Of a DNA stretch of 64,000 bases, positions 34,936 through 42,334 are shown piece by piece; position 1 is the first letter of the stretch, and the number at the start of each line of letters is the position of its first letter. Made by a program: the position numbers and the translations under genes. Source of the stretch: Oceaniferula marina (GTDB taxonomy: Bacteria; Verrucomicrobiota; Verrucomicrobiia; Verrucomicrobiales; Akkermansiaceae); assembly GCF_013391475.1 (NCBI RefSeq), contig NZ_JACBAZ010000003.1, positions 62,001 to 126,000 on the forward strand. The letters run 5' to 3'. The notes under the pieces are model-generated. The model saw nothing but the letters and a program-made list of their open reading frames with translations, did not search any database and was not told the origin of the DNA.

Positions 34936-35898
34936 ATGGAAGGACTTGCCATTATGACTTCAGGCGGCGACGCCGCTGGAATGAACCCCGCCGTCAAATA
35001 CTCTGTCGAATACGCACGCTCGCTCGGGTACAAACCTTACCTGATCTACGATGGCTTGCGGGGCATGATCGACGGCAATATCAAAGAGGCTAAACCAGAC
35101 GCCGTTTCCGGTATCATCCACCGCGGAGGAACCATCCTTCGATCATCGCGCTCGAAACGCTTTTTCGAATACGATTACCGCAAACAGGCCTATGACAATC
35201 TGAAAAAACTCGGCATCACCAAGCTGATCGTCATCGGTGGAGACGGCTCGTTCCGCGCCCTGAATGATTTTTATCACGACTTCAAGGTGCCCTTCGCCGG
35301 TATCCCGGCCACCATCGATAACGATATCAATGGCACCGACTACTGCCTGGGGGTAGACACCGCACTCAATATGATCCGGGGCAACGTCGATAGCATCCGC
35401 GATACCGCCAACTCGTTCAGCCGGGCGTTTGTTGTCGAAGTCATGGGTCGCGATTGCGGCTATCTCGCCATGACCACCGCCGTCACCAGTGGAGCGGAAA
35501 TTTGCCTGGTTCCCGAACTGGAATACGATCTGGATCGAATTGGCAACCGCCTGCGCCCCGAGCTGGAAAACGGTCGGAACTTTTTAATCGCCATCGTTGC
35601 CGAAGGCTGCAACATGGGTGACTATCTCACCCGCTGGATCAACGATACCTTGAACATTGAGGCCCGACTCACCATTCTGGGACATATCCAGCGTGGAGGA
35701 TCCCCCACCGTACGCGACCGCCTGATGGCATCAAAATTTGCTGTGGCAGCCGTGGATTCACTCCACCGCGGAGAGACCTGCAATATCATGGTTTACCGTT
35801 CCGGCGACTTCGGCACGCTGCCAATCAACCGTGTGGCCGACTCTCCAACGCCAGTGGACCCGGATTTGATTCGCCTGTGCAAGCCTCTGAGCCGCTAG
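34936..35898 (+). CDS. pfkA: 6-phosphofructokinase
   Basis: 320 residues, typical of bacterial PfkA. Motifs: TSGGDAAGMNPAV at the nucleotide-binding start (usual form has Pro instead of the second Ala), IGGDGS (100-105), PATIDNDINGTD (catalytic Asp in 126-130), MGRDCGYLA and HIQRGGSPTVRDR. It phosphorylates fructose 6-phosphate in glycolysis. The GGDGS motif fits the ATP-using type more than the PPi-using type, but this is not certain by eye. Stand-alone gene with its own terminator. Confidence 0.93.
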   Translation: MEGLAIMTSGGDAAGMNPAVKYSVEYARSLGYKPYLIYDGLRGMIDGNIKEAKPDAVSGIIHRGGTILRSSRSKRFFEYDYRKQAYDNLKKLGITKLIVIGGDGSFRALNDFYHDFKVPFAGIPATIDNDINGTDYCLGVDTALNMIRGNVDSIRDTANSFSRAFVVEVMGRDCGYLAMTTAVTSGAEICLVPELEYDLDRIGNRLRPELENGRNFLIAIVAEGCNMGDYLTRWINDTLNIEARLTILGHIQRGGSPTVRDRLMASKFAVAAVDSLHRGETCNIMVYRSGDFGTLPINRVADSPTPVDPDLIRLCKPLSR

Positions 35899-35941
35899 CG
35901 GCAACACAAAAACCGGCTTACAAAACAGCTTACAATTTACA

Positions 35942-35976
35942 AACCTCGGACCTGCCAGTGCGCGTCCGGGGTTTTT
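35942..35976 (+). terminator. Terminator after pfkA
   Basis: AACCTCGGAC and GTCCGGGGTT form a 10-bp stem (one G-T pair) followed by TTT. Confidence 0.85.
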
Positions 35977-36071
35977 GTTGTACATGGAGCGACATCGCTC
36001 TCTTTTTGACCACGGAAGACAACGAAAACACGGAAAGAGCATGACGCTCGCGTTCAAGACAGCTCATCTGC

Positions 36072-36093
36072 GGTTGATTGGGGCCAATCAGCC
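36072..36093. repeat. REP-like palindrome copy 1
   Basis: GGTTGATTG-GGGC-CAATCAGCC; related copies at 37250-37271 and 40464-40485. Confidence 0.65.
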
Positions 36094-36177
36094 CAAGCGG
36101 CGATCGCGACCACATTAGCCTTCGGTCACATTGCGATCAGAAAGCACCCTGCAATGCTTTTTCAACGGGTTACTCTC

Positions 36178-37068
36178 TCAATACTCCCGCTCCAGTAGGT
36201 AGCGGGCGATTTGCTCGAGTCGGGAGCCTTTTTTACCGAAAACTTCGAGCGATTTCAGCGCCTTGCGCGTCAAACGGGCCGCCTCCTTGCGCGATTTATC
36301 CAAACCAAGAATCGCGGGGTAGGTTGATTTATCAACCGCTTCGTCCTTGCCAGCCGTCTTTCCAAGCATTTCGGTGGTCTGGGTGACGTCAAGAATGTCG
36401 TCGATCACCTGAAAGGCGAGTCCGAGGTTGTAGCCGAATTCCGTCAGTGCCTCGAGTTTACGAGGGGTGGAATTGGCCGTCATGGCTCCGAGGCGCACCG
36501 AACAGGTTAGCAAGGCTGCGGTTTTTGCCTCGTGAATACGGATCAGCTGGGCTTTGTTTAATTGTTTCCCCTCGCCTTCAAGATCGAGGACCTGCCCCCC
36601 GATCAATTTCCGGCTGCCCCCGGTTTCGGCAAACTCCCGAACGTAATCACCCACCGAATAACGTTTGGTCGCCGGGGTGCGTGCGAGAATAGCGAAAGCC
36701 TCAGTCAAGAGGGCGTCACCGGTGAGCACCGCCATGCCCTCACCAAACACCTTGTGACTGGTCGGACGACCACGCCGAAGGTCATCGTCGTCCATGCAGG
36801 GCAAATCATCGTGCACCAGCGAGTAGGTGTGCATTACCTCCACCGCACAGGCTGGCGCGAGTGCCTCACTCACATCACCTCCGCAAGCCTCGGCAGCCGC
36901 CAGACAGAGCACCGGCCGAAGACGCTTACCTCCGGCAAAAATGCTGTAGCGCATGGCTTTGTGAATGGTTTTAGGTGCTGCATTTTCACGAGGAAGAAAG
37001 CTGCGCAGTGCAGCATCAACTTGTTCTTGAGTCGATTTCAACCATGGCTTGAGGTCTGTAGCAGGCAT
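36178..37068 (-). CDS. ispA: Polyprenyl (farnesyl/geranylgeranyl) diphosphate synthase
   Basis: 296 residues. First Asp-rich motif in HDDLPCMDDDDLRRG (DDx4D, Asp87-Asp93), then GDALLTEAFAIL, the substrate-binding GGQVLDL, and the second Asp-rich motif QVIDDILD. GGKRLRP near residue 46 binds IPP. It condenses IPP with allylic diphosphates for isoprenoid, quinone or lipid-carrier synthesis. Chain length not decided; the short-chain IspA type is most likely given its length and the residues before the first motif. Confidence 0.9.
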   Translation of the reverse strand: MPATDLKPWLKSTQEQVDAALRSFLPRENAAPKTIHKAMRYSIFAGGKRLRPVLCLAAAEACGGDVSEALAPACAVEVMHTYSLVHDDLPCMDDDDLRRGRPTSHKVFGEGMAVLTGDALLTEAFAILARTPATKRYSVGDYVREFAETGGSRKLIGGQVLDLEGEGKQLNKAQLIRIHEAKTAALLTCSVRLGAMTANSTPRKLEALTEFGYNLGLAFQVIDDILDVTQTTEMLGKTAGKDEAVDKSTYPAILGLDKSRKEAARLTRKALKSLEVFGKKGSRLEQIARYLLEREY

Positions 37069-37146
37069 GGGCAGCAGTGTAATCCGGGCCCGTCAGGTGG
37101 CAAGCCGGAAGCTTGGGGAAGTCCTGTAAAATACGGAGGCACAACA

Positions 37147-37189
37147 AAGCCGACGGCCCGGAAGTATCACTCCGGGAGCCGTCGGCTTG
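37147..37189 (-). terminator. Terminator after asd
   Basis: Arms AAGCCGACGGC and GCCGTCGGCTT, extended by CCGG/CCGG, lie about 100 bp downstream of asd on the minus strand. T-rich sequence (TTTGTTGT) follows on that strand. Confidence 0.75.
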
Positions 37190-37249
37190 TCAAAAGCTTG
37201 ATTAAATGGCAGCCGTTCGGACAGCAGCCGTTCAAGGGATGGCATCGGC

Positions 37250-37271
37250 GGCGGATTGAGGCCAATCCGCC
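37250..37271. repeat. REP-like palindrome copy 2 (compensatory change)
   Basis: GGCGGATTG-AGGC-CAATCCGCC. Relative to copy 3 both arms change at the paired position (T to G, A to C), keeping the stem. It is followed by CTACCG like copy 3. Confidence 0.7.
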
Positions 37272-37289
37272 CTACCGACTAACAATAAG

Positions 37290-38306
37290 CTACACCAGTT
37301 CGGCAATTTGCACGGCGTTCAGCGCGGCACCTTTGCGGACCTGATCACCCACCACCCAGAGGGCGAGGGCATTGTTGAATACCATGTCCTTGCGAATCCG
37401 GCCGATCAGGCAGTCATCCTTTTGGGTGGTATCCAGAGGCACCGGGTACAATTGCTCGTCAGGGTTATCCTTGGCGTTGATACCTGGATAGTCAGCAAAC
37501 GTGGCGCGAGCCTCGGCTACATCCACCGGCTTTTCAAACTGAGCCGTAACAGAAACCGAATGCGAACGGTGAACCGGCACACGCACGCAGGTGCAGGTGA
37601 CCTTGAGCTCAGGCAAGGCGAGAATCTTACGGCTCTCATTGAGCATCTTCAGCTCTTCCTTGGTGTATCCATTCTCAGTAAAGGCGTCCACATGCGGAAT
37701 GACATTGGAAGCAATCTGCACAGGGTAAACATTCATCATGTCGGGAGTGACCTCGCCACCGGCCCCCAGGGCCTTGATTTGGTCATCGAGCTCGATGATC
37801 CCCTGGGCACCACTGCCGGAAACAGCCTGGTAGCTTGAGGCGATGATGCTCTTGAGCCCATACAGTTTGTGCAGCGGATAAAGGGCCATCAGGGTGATGA
37901 TGGTCGTGCAGTTCGGGTTGGCAATGATGCCTTTGGGGCGGTCCTGAACCGCCTCCGGGTTGACTTCAGGCACCACAAGGGGAACATCTTCGTCCATCCG
38001 GAAAGCGGATGAGTTATCAATGACAACAGCACCTGCGGCCGCTGCGCTGGGCGCAAACTCAAGAGAAAGGCCGCCACCGGCGCTAAATAGAGCAATATCG
38101 ACCCCCTCGAAGCTGTCGTGTGTGAGTTCTTTAACTTTAATTAACTTCCCACGGAAAGAAATTTCTTTACCGGCCGAACGGGCGGAGGCGAGAAGAGTTA
38201 ATTCACTGATCGGGAAGTCTCGGGCTTCCAAACAATCAAGCATTTCCTGGCCTACGGCTCCCGTAGCCCCTACAACTGCTACATGTTTTGGATTGGTCGT
38301 GTTCAT
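37290..38306 (-). CDS. asd: Aspartate-semialdehyde dehydrogenase
   Basis: 338 residues. Nucleotide-binding GATGAVGQEM (13-19 core), SAGGGLS, IDNSSAFRM and the catalytic cysteine in NPNCTT (Cys133), followed by SYQAVSGSG. It reduces aspartyl phosphate to aspartate semialdehyde for lysine, threonine and diaminopimelate synthesis. Transcribed leftwards with a terminator behind it. Confidence 0.95.
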   Translation of the reverse strand: MNTTNPKHVAVVGATGAVGQEMLDCLEARDFPISELTLLASARSAGKEISFRGKLIKVKELTHDSFEGVDIALFSAGGGLSLEFAPSAAAAGAVVIDNSSAFRMDEDVPLVVPEVNPEAVQDRPKGIIANPNCTTIITLMALYPLHKLYGLKSIIASSYQAVSGSGAQGIIELDDQIKALGAGGEVTPDMMNVYPVQIASNVIPHVDAFTENGYTKEELKMLNESRKILALPELKVTCTCVRVPVHRSHSVSVTAQFEKPVDVAEARATFADYPGINAKDNPDEQLYPVPLDTTQKDDCLIGRIRKDMVFNNALALWVVGDQVRKGAALNAVQIAELV

Positions 38307-38456
38307 AGCGGGACGGGGACAATGACTGCTTCATCGGGGCTGTCAACCCTGCCATTTGTCAAAATGATCAAAAAAAGAAGGGCAAAAAAGTTGAAATTTA
38401 TGCTTTTTTTAATTTTTCAGATCGCCTTAAATGATTAATTGCAGTATGGTATGGCC

Positions 38457-38762
38457 ATGGCTATTACGAAAAAGACTCGTTTCTCTCGCCGTGTGCCCGA
38501 TCACGTGACCGATGAAATTGTCAATGTCCTTGGAGAGGAAGACCATTTCTTTGCGTTCAACGACCTCTTTGAGGCGGTCTACGCACGCTTGAAGGAGCGC
38601 AATGCCGTGAGTGGTGGAGAAGAAATGCTCCGCTTACGTGCTTACGAGAAGCTTCAAAACCTCGTGACACGCGGCATGATTGAGAAGGAAAACAAGGAAT
38701 ACAAAGGGTTACCGAAGCTCTCCGAAGCCCACAGCGACTTCCTCGCCGCCCAAGAAGCCTAG
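38457..38762 (+). CDS. Small conserved Verrucomicrobia-type protein, unknown function
   Basis: 101 residues from MAITKKTRFSRRVPD; an upstream ATG at 38439 adds six residues. A winged-helix-like pattern is visible (FAFNDLFEAVYARL, then LRAYEKLQNLVTRGMIEKEN). No signal peptide. Role unknown; a DNA-binding regulator is possible. It has its own terminator. Confidence 0.7.
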   Translation: MAITKKTRFSRRVPDHVTDEIVNVLGEEDHFFAFNDLFEAVYARLKERNAVSGGEEMLRLRAYEKLQNLVTRGMIEKENKEYKGLPKLSEAHSDFLAAQEA

Positions 38763-38831
38763 GAAACCCACCGAATCATTTAACAAAACCATTTCATTTC
38801 GTGCTGGTTTTACTGGTGCGAATCGTTTTAA

Positions 38832-38866
38832 AAACCCGCGTCGCAAATAAGTGGCGCGGGTTTTTT
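38832..38866 (+). terminator. Terminator after the 38457 gene
   Basis: AAACCCGCG pairs with CGCGGGTTT, followed by TTT. Confidence 0.85.
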
Positions 38867-39000
38867 CTCCCCACATCCACTCAAACGCATCTTAGCAATG
38901 AGTGAACGAGGGGTAAAAACACCAGCATCAACCAGGTCAGAACCAACGACCACCTGATGCCACCCGTCATCCGGCACACAAGCTTCATCCATTTCCCATC

Positions 39001-39372
39001 ATGCTTCAGAACTACCTTCCCGTTATCATGCAGACCTGTGTTGCGCTTGGTTTTTGCGCCATCATGCTTGGCATGAGTGTCCTCCTCGGACAAAAAGGAC
39101 AGAAGAACGCAACCAAAGACTCGGCCTACGAGTGTGGTATGCTTCCTGTAGGGGATGGAGCGCCGAGGATGAGTATCAAATTTTATGTATTGGCCATGCT
39201 CTTTGTCATTTTTGACATCGAGGTGGTTTTTCTTTACCCATGGGCAGTGCAATTCCGCGAGCTGACAGCTGAGAGTGCGATGGCATTCTGGAGCATCTGC
39301 GGATTTGTCGGCATTCTGGGTGTGGCTTATATTTACGCATTAAAAAAAGGAGCCTTGAGCTGGGGCGACTAA
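39001..39372 (+). CDS. nuoA: NADH-quinone oxidoreductase subunit A
   Basis: 123 residues with three membrane helices: near residues 8-30, 60-82 (FYVLAMLFVIFDIEVVFLYPW, the family signature with Glu in FDIEVVF) and 92-115. The loop SAYECGMLPVGDG matches the Cys-containing loop of subunit A. It is part of the membrane arm of complex I. No other nuo genes follow in this window; the next gene is an RRM protein, so this nuoA stands alone. Confidence 0.93.
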   Translation: MLQNYLPVIMQTCVALGFCAIMLGMSVLLGQKGQKNATKDSAYECGMLPVGDGAPRMSIKFYVLAMLFVIFDIEVVFLYPWAVQFRELTAESAMAFWSICGFVGILGVAYIYALKKGALSWGD

Positions 39373-39387
39373 TACGGTAAGTCAGAA

Positions 39388-39504
39388 TAACAATTTGCCG
39401 GTTCACGCCGGTATCGCCACGAATTGGCGAACCCCTATCGATTGGTATGTGCGTACGCTCAGTCTTTAGTAACGATAAGAAGAACGCACACACCAAAAGA
39501 ACAT
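39388..39504 (+). promoter_or_regulatory. Structured leader of the RRM gene
   Basis: Two stems are visible: TCGCCA/TGGCGA (39414-39430) and TGTGCGT/ACGCACA (39448-39490). The second is near the ribosome-binding region. Leader structure of this kind is known for cold-induced RNA-binding proteins; function here is inferred. Confidence 0.4.
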
Positions 39505-39834
39505 ATGAACATCTATGTAGGAAACCTGTCCTGGGGACTCTCCCAGCATGACCTCCAGCAGCTTTTTGCTGAATACGGCCCCGTGGTCAATGCCAACCTG
39601 ATCGAAGACCGGGAGACCGGCCGTTCCAAGGGCTTCGGCTTTGTTGAAATGGAAAACACTGAAGACGGCGAACGCGCCATCGAGGCCCTCAATGGCCACG
39701 AAGTAGACGGTCGTGCACTGACCGTCAACGTGGCCCGTCCACGTGAAGAGCGTCCACCACGCCGTAATTTCGACCGTCAGGACAACCGCCGCGGCAATGA
39801 CCGCCGTGGAAACGACCGTCGCAACAACTGGTAA
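39505..39834 (+). CDS. RRM RNA-binding protein (cold-inducible type)
   Basis: 109 residues from MNIYVGNLSWGL at 39505. RNP2 is IYVGNL and RNP1 is KGFGFVEM, giving a single RRM over residues 2-80. The tail is Arg/Asp/Asn-rich (RRGNDRRGNDRRNNW). Such proteins bind single-stranded RNA and are often cold-induced in bacteria. The upstream start at 39424 has no RRM similarity and is not used. A strong terminator follows. Confidence 0.92.
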   Translation: MNIYVGNLSWGLSQHDLQQLFAEYGPVVNANLIEDRETGRSKGFGFVEMENTEDGERAIEALNGHEVDGRALTVNVARPREERPPRRNFDRQDNRRGNDRRGNDRRNNW

Positions 39835-39876
39835 TCACTGATCAGCCAGGGTTCCTTACGGATCCGAATGATTTCA

Positions 39877-39930
39877 GAAACCTCCCGTGTCCGGTCATCT
39901 TTGGCCTATACGCGGGAGGTTTCTTTTTTT
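39877..39930 (+). terminator. Terminator after the RRM gene
   Basis: GAAACCTCCCG (39877-39887) pairs perfectly with CGGGAGGTTTC (39913-39923), followed by a TTTTTTT run. Confidence 0.85.
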
Positions 39931-39992
39931 GAACCGAGGCCACCTGGCCTATCATCCTTGACACTTGAAAGTTCCAACTTGAGACTTCCGGC

Positions 39993-40403
39993 ATGCAACC
40001 CACCCAGTTCATGGATGCTGTACAGGCAGTGATCACCCGCGACGCACGTTACGATGTCGGAGCCTATTACTTTCTCAAAGACGCACTGGATTTTACGGTC
40101 AAGCGGGCGATGGACGAAAGCGCCAGCGGCGAGCACCGCCACGTTTCGGCCAGCGAACTCATTCACGGGTTTCGTGATTTGGCGGTGCAGCAATTTGGTC
40201 CGATGGCCAGCACCATGATGAGTGAGTGGAGGATCAAGACCTGCAGCGACATCGGAGTCATGGTATTTCAACTGATCGATGAAGGAGCGTTCGGCAAACA
40301 AGACTCCGACACCGAGGAGGATTTTTCCAACATTTTCAATTTGATCGAAACGCTCGACGCCCCGTATCTACCGCGTGGCCAAAAATCGGCACATGCGGAA
40401 TAA
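39993..40403 (+). CDS. Minf_1886 family protein
   Basis: 136 residues. YDVGAYYFLKDALDFTVKRA, HVSASELIHGFRDLAVQQFG and WRIKTCSDIGVMVFQLI match the Minf_1886 family, found widely in Verrucomicrobiota and Planctomycetes with no known function. Soluble, no signal peptide, acidic tail (DSDTEEDFSNI). Confidence 0.85.
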   Translation: MQPTQFMDAVQAVITRDARYDVGAYYFLKDALDFTVKRAMDESASGEHRHVSASELIHGFRDLAVQQFGPMASTMMSEWRIKTCSDIGVMVFQLIDEGAFGKQDSDTEEDFSNIFNLIETLDAPYLPRGQKSAHAE

Positions 40404-40463
40404 GATTTGAGAGATCCGATATCCCAGGCGTCAGAATACCTCGATTTAAGATAACACAACGAC

Positions 40464-40485
40464 GGCTGATTGAGGCCAATCAGCC
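40464..40485. repeat. REP-like palindrome copy 3
   Basis: GGCTGATTG-AGGC-CAATCAGCC followed by CTACCG. Confidence 0.7.
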
Positions 40486-40573
40486 CTACCGCTCTCATAT
40501 TCCCGTCTACTCACTTATCCTATGGCTGGTATATCACAGCAAAGGAATATGCCAACCGACCCATACTCGACCC

Positions 40574-41329
40574 ATGATGAAACCACTACTTTATCTCAGC
40601 GCCCTCCTTGTCTCTCCTCTGATCACGCCAACAGTCTCTGCCCAGGCCGCGCCAACAACCGCGGACAAAGCAAAGTCCGGGCATTCCGCCATCATTCCGG
40701 CTGACCGGCTAAGCTCCGTCTGGTGGAGAAAACGCCACGAACAAAAAGTGGCCTCCGCCCAGAATGCAGAGTGCGAACTCCTCTTCATTGGTGACTCCAT
40801 CACCCATGGATGGGAAGGTCAGGGAAAAAAGATTTGGGCACAGTATTATGCCCCGCGCAAGGCCTTCAACATTGGCTTCTCCGGAGACCGGACGCAGCAT
40901 GTTCTTTGGCGCTTTGATCACGGTGAATTGGCAGCCTTCCAGCCCAAAGTGGCCGTCATCATGATCGGAACCAACAACACCGGCCACTCGATGCAAAAGG
41001 CAGAAGAAACTGCCGAAGGCATCAAGGCTATCATCAGCAAACTCCACGCCCACAGCCCGAAGACCAAGGTGCTCCTGCTCGGCGTCTTTCCCCGCGGAGC
41101 CAAGGCAAACGACCCAAAACGCGTTCTCAACGACCAGATCAACGCCATTATCAAAGGCTACGACAATGGCAAAACCGTTCACTACCTCGATATCTCAGGA
41201 GCGTTTCTCGATGACGACGGCACGCTTCCAAAATCGGTCATGCCAGACCTGCTCCATCCCAAAGCCCACGGCTACCAACTCTGGGCCGATGCCATGGAGC
41301 CGAAGCTCAAAAAGCTGCTTGGCGAATAA
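40574..41329 (+). CDS. Secreted SGNH/GDSL hydrolase (PAF-AH beta/gamma-like)
   Basis: 251 residues with signal peptide (LLYLSALLVSPLITPTVSAQ). Block I LFIGDSITHGW (Ser75), NIGFSGDRTQHVLWR, block III IGTNNTGH (Gly132, Asn134) and block V DLLHPKAHGY (Asp225, His228) are all intact. Related to the SGNH domain at 4090-5331 (shared GDRTQH, VLLLGVFP/VHGVFP). It probably deacylates a glycan or lipid outside the cytoplasm. It lies 29 bp upstream of the ORF frame of an alpha/beta esterase gene, so the two form a likely pair. Confidence 0.85.
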   Translation: MMKPLLYLSALLVSPLITPTVSAQAAPTTADKAKSGHSAIIPADRLSSVWWRKRHEQKVASAQNAECELLFIGDSITHGWEGQGKKIWAQYYAPRKAFNIGFSGDRTQHVLWRFDHGELAAFQPKVAVIMIGTNNTGHSMQKAEETAEGIKAIISKLHAHSPKTKVLLLGVFPRGAKANDPKRVLNDQINAIIKGYDNGKTVHYLDISGAFLDDDGTLPKSVMPDLLHPKAHGYQLWADAMEPKLKKLLGE

Positions 41330-41358
41330 GCCCGGTCACCTTATTGCCCTTTTGCCAT

Positions 41359-42246
41359 ATGCTCTCTTTTCTAACCACCTCGCACCGCAGCCTACTTGCC
41401 CTCCTCTTGGTTTCGCTGTCTATGCCACCCATCCTCCTAGCAAAAGAACGCCAGGTGATCTCGCTATGGCCCGACACGGTACCGGGACAAAAAGAGAGTA
41501 AATCAGCCCCGGTTGTTTCAAAAAACAACCATGGCAATGTCACCCGTATTGCCAAGGTGACCACCCCAACACTCACCGTCTTCCCTGCAAAACCAGATAT
41601 GCACAATGGGGCCGCGGTGATTATTTGCCCCGGTGGTGGTTACAATATTCTAGCCATCGATAAGGAAGGATACGAAGTGGCAGAGTGGTTGAGCCAACTC
41701 GGTTACACCGCCTTTGTCCTACATTATCGGGTTCCCAAGAATCAAGTCGGCGCACTGCAGGATGCCCAACGTGCCATCCGAACCGTCAGGTCATCCGCAG
41801 CTCGGTGGCAGATCAAAACCGACCAGATCGGCATCCTCGGGTTTTCAGCCGGCGGTAGCCTGAGTGCCCGCGCCAGCACCCGTTTTACCGAAGAGCTCTA
41901 TCCGACAAGCGATGCCATTGATCAACTCTCCGCCCGCCCGGATTTTGCGGTTCTCATCTACCCGGCCTATCTTGACCAAGGCAAAAACCGCACCCTCACG
42001 CCAGAGTTAAAGATCACGGCAAACACCCCTCCCTTGTTTCTTTTTGTCGCCGGAGACGACCCCTTTACCAACAGTAGCTTGGTGATGGGAGCGGCATTAA
42101 CCCGGGCTAAAATCCCCTACGAGCTACATGTCCACCCCAAAGGAGGTCATGGCTTTGGTATGCGGCCAGGCAACCTCGCCGCCACCACATGGCCGGACTT
42201 ATGTGCCCAATGGCTGAAGCGCACCATTTTCACAGATAAAAAATAA
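41359..42246 (+). CDS. Secreted alpha/beta hydrolase (xylan-esterase/BD-FAE-like)
   Basis: 295 residues from MLSFLTTSHRS; a signal peptide ends near LLAKE. The oxyanion segment CPGGGYN and nucleophile elbow GFSAGG (Ser163), then VAGDDPF (Asp) and HPKGGHGFG (His), complete a catalytic triad. This type is common among acetyl-xylan and other carbohydrate esterases. An in-frame ATG at 41344 adds five residues. The upstream SGNH hydrolase suggests a two-enzyme deacylation unit. Confidence 0.82.
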   Translation: MLSFLTTSHRSLLALLLVSLSMPPILLAKERQVISLWPDTVPGQKESKSAPVVSKNNHGNVTRIAKVTTPTLTVFPAKPDMHNGAAVIICPGGGYNILAIDKEGYEVAEWLSQLGYTAFVLHYRVPKNQVGALQDAQRAIRTVRSSAARWQIKTDQIGILGFSAGGSLSARASTRFTEELYPTSDAIDQLSARPDFAVLIYPAYLDQGKNRTLTPELKITANTPPLFLFVAGDDPFTNSSLVMGAALTRAKIPYELHVHPKGGHGFGMRPGNLAATTWPDLCAQWLKRTIFTDKK

Positions 42247-42279
42247 CCCCACACCCAGTGACTACGGGTGCGGGGTTAT
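42243..42279. terminator. Terminator hairpin between convergent esterase and alaS genes
   Basis: ATAACCCCACACCC pairs with GGGTGCGGGGTTAT (one A-C mismatch) across a 9-nt loop, between the esterase stop and the alaS stop. It can serve both strands. Confidence 0.8.
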
Positions 42280-42334
42280 ATAAAACAGATGATGAGGCGT
42301 GCTTCTTGACGCACCCCATCTATTGAGAACTACC

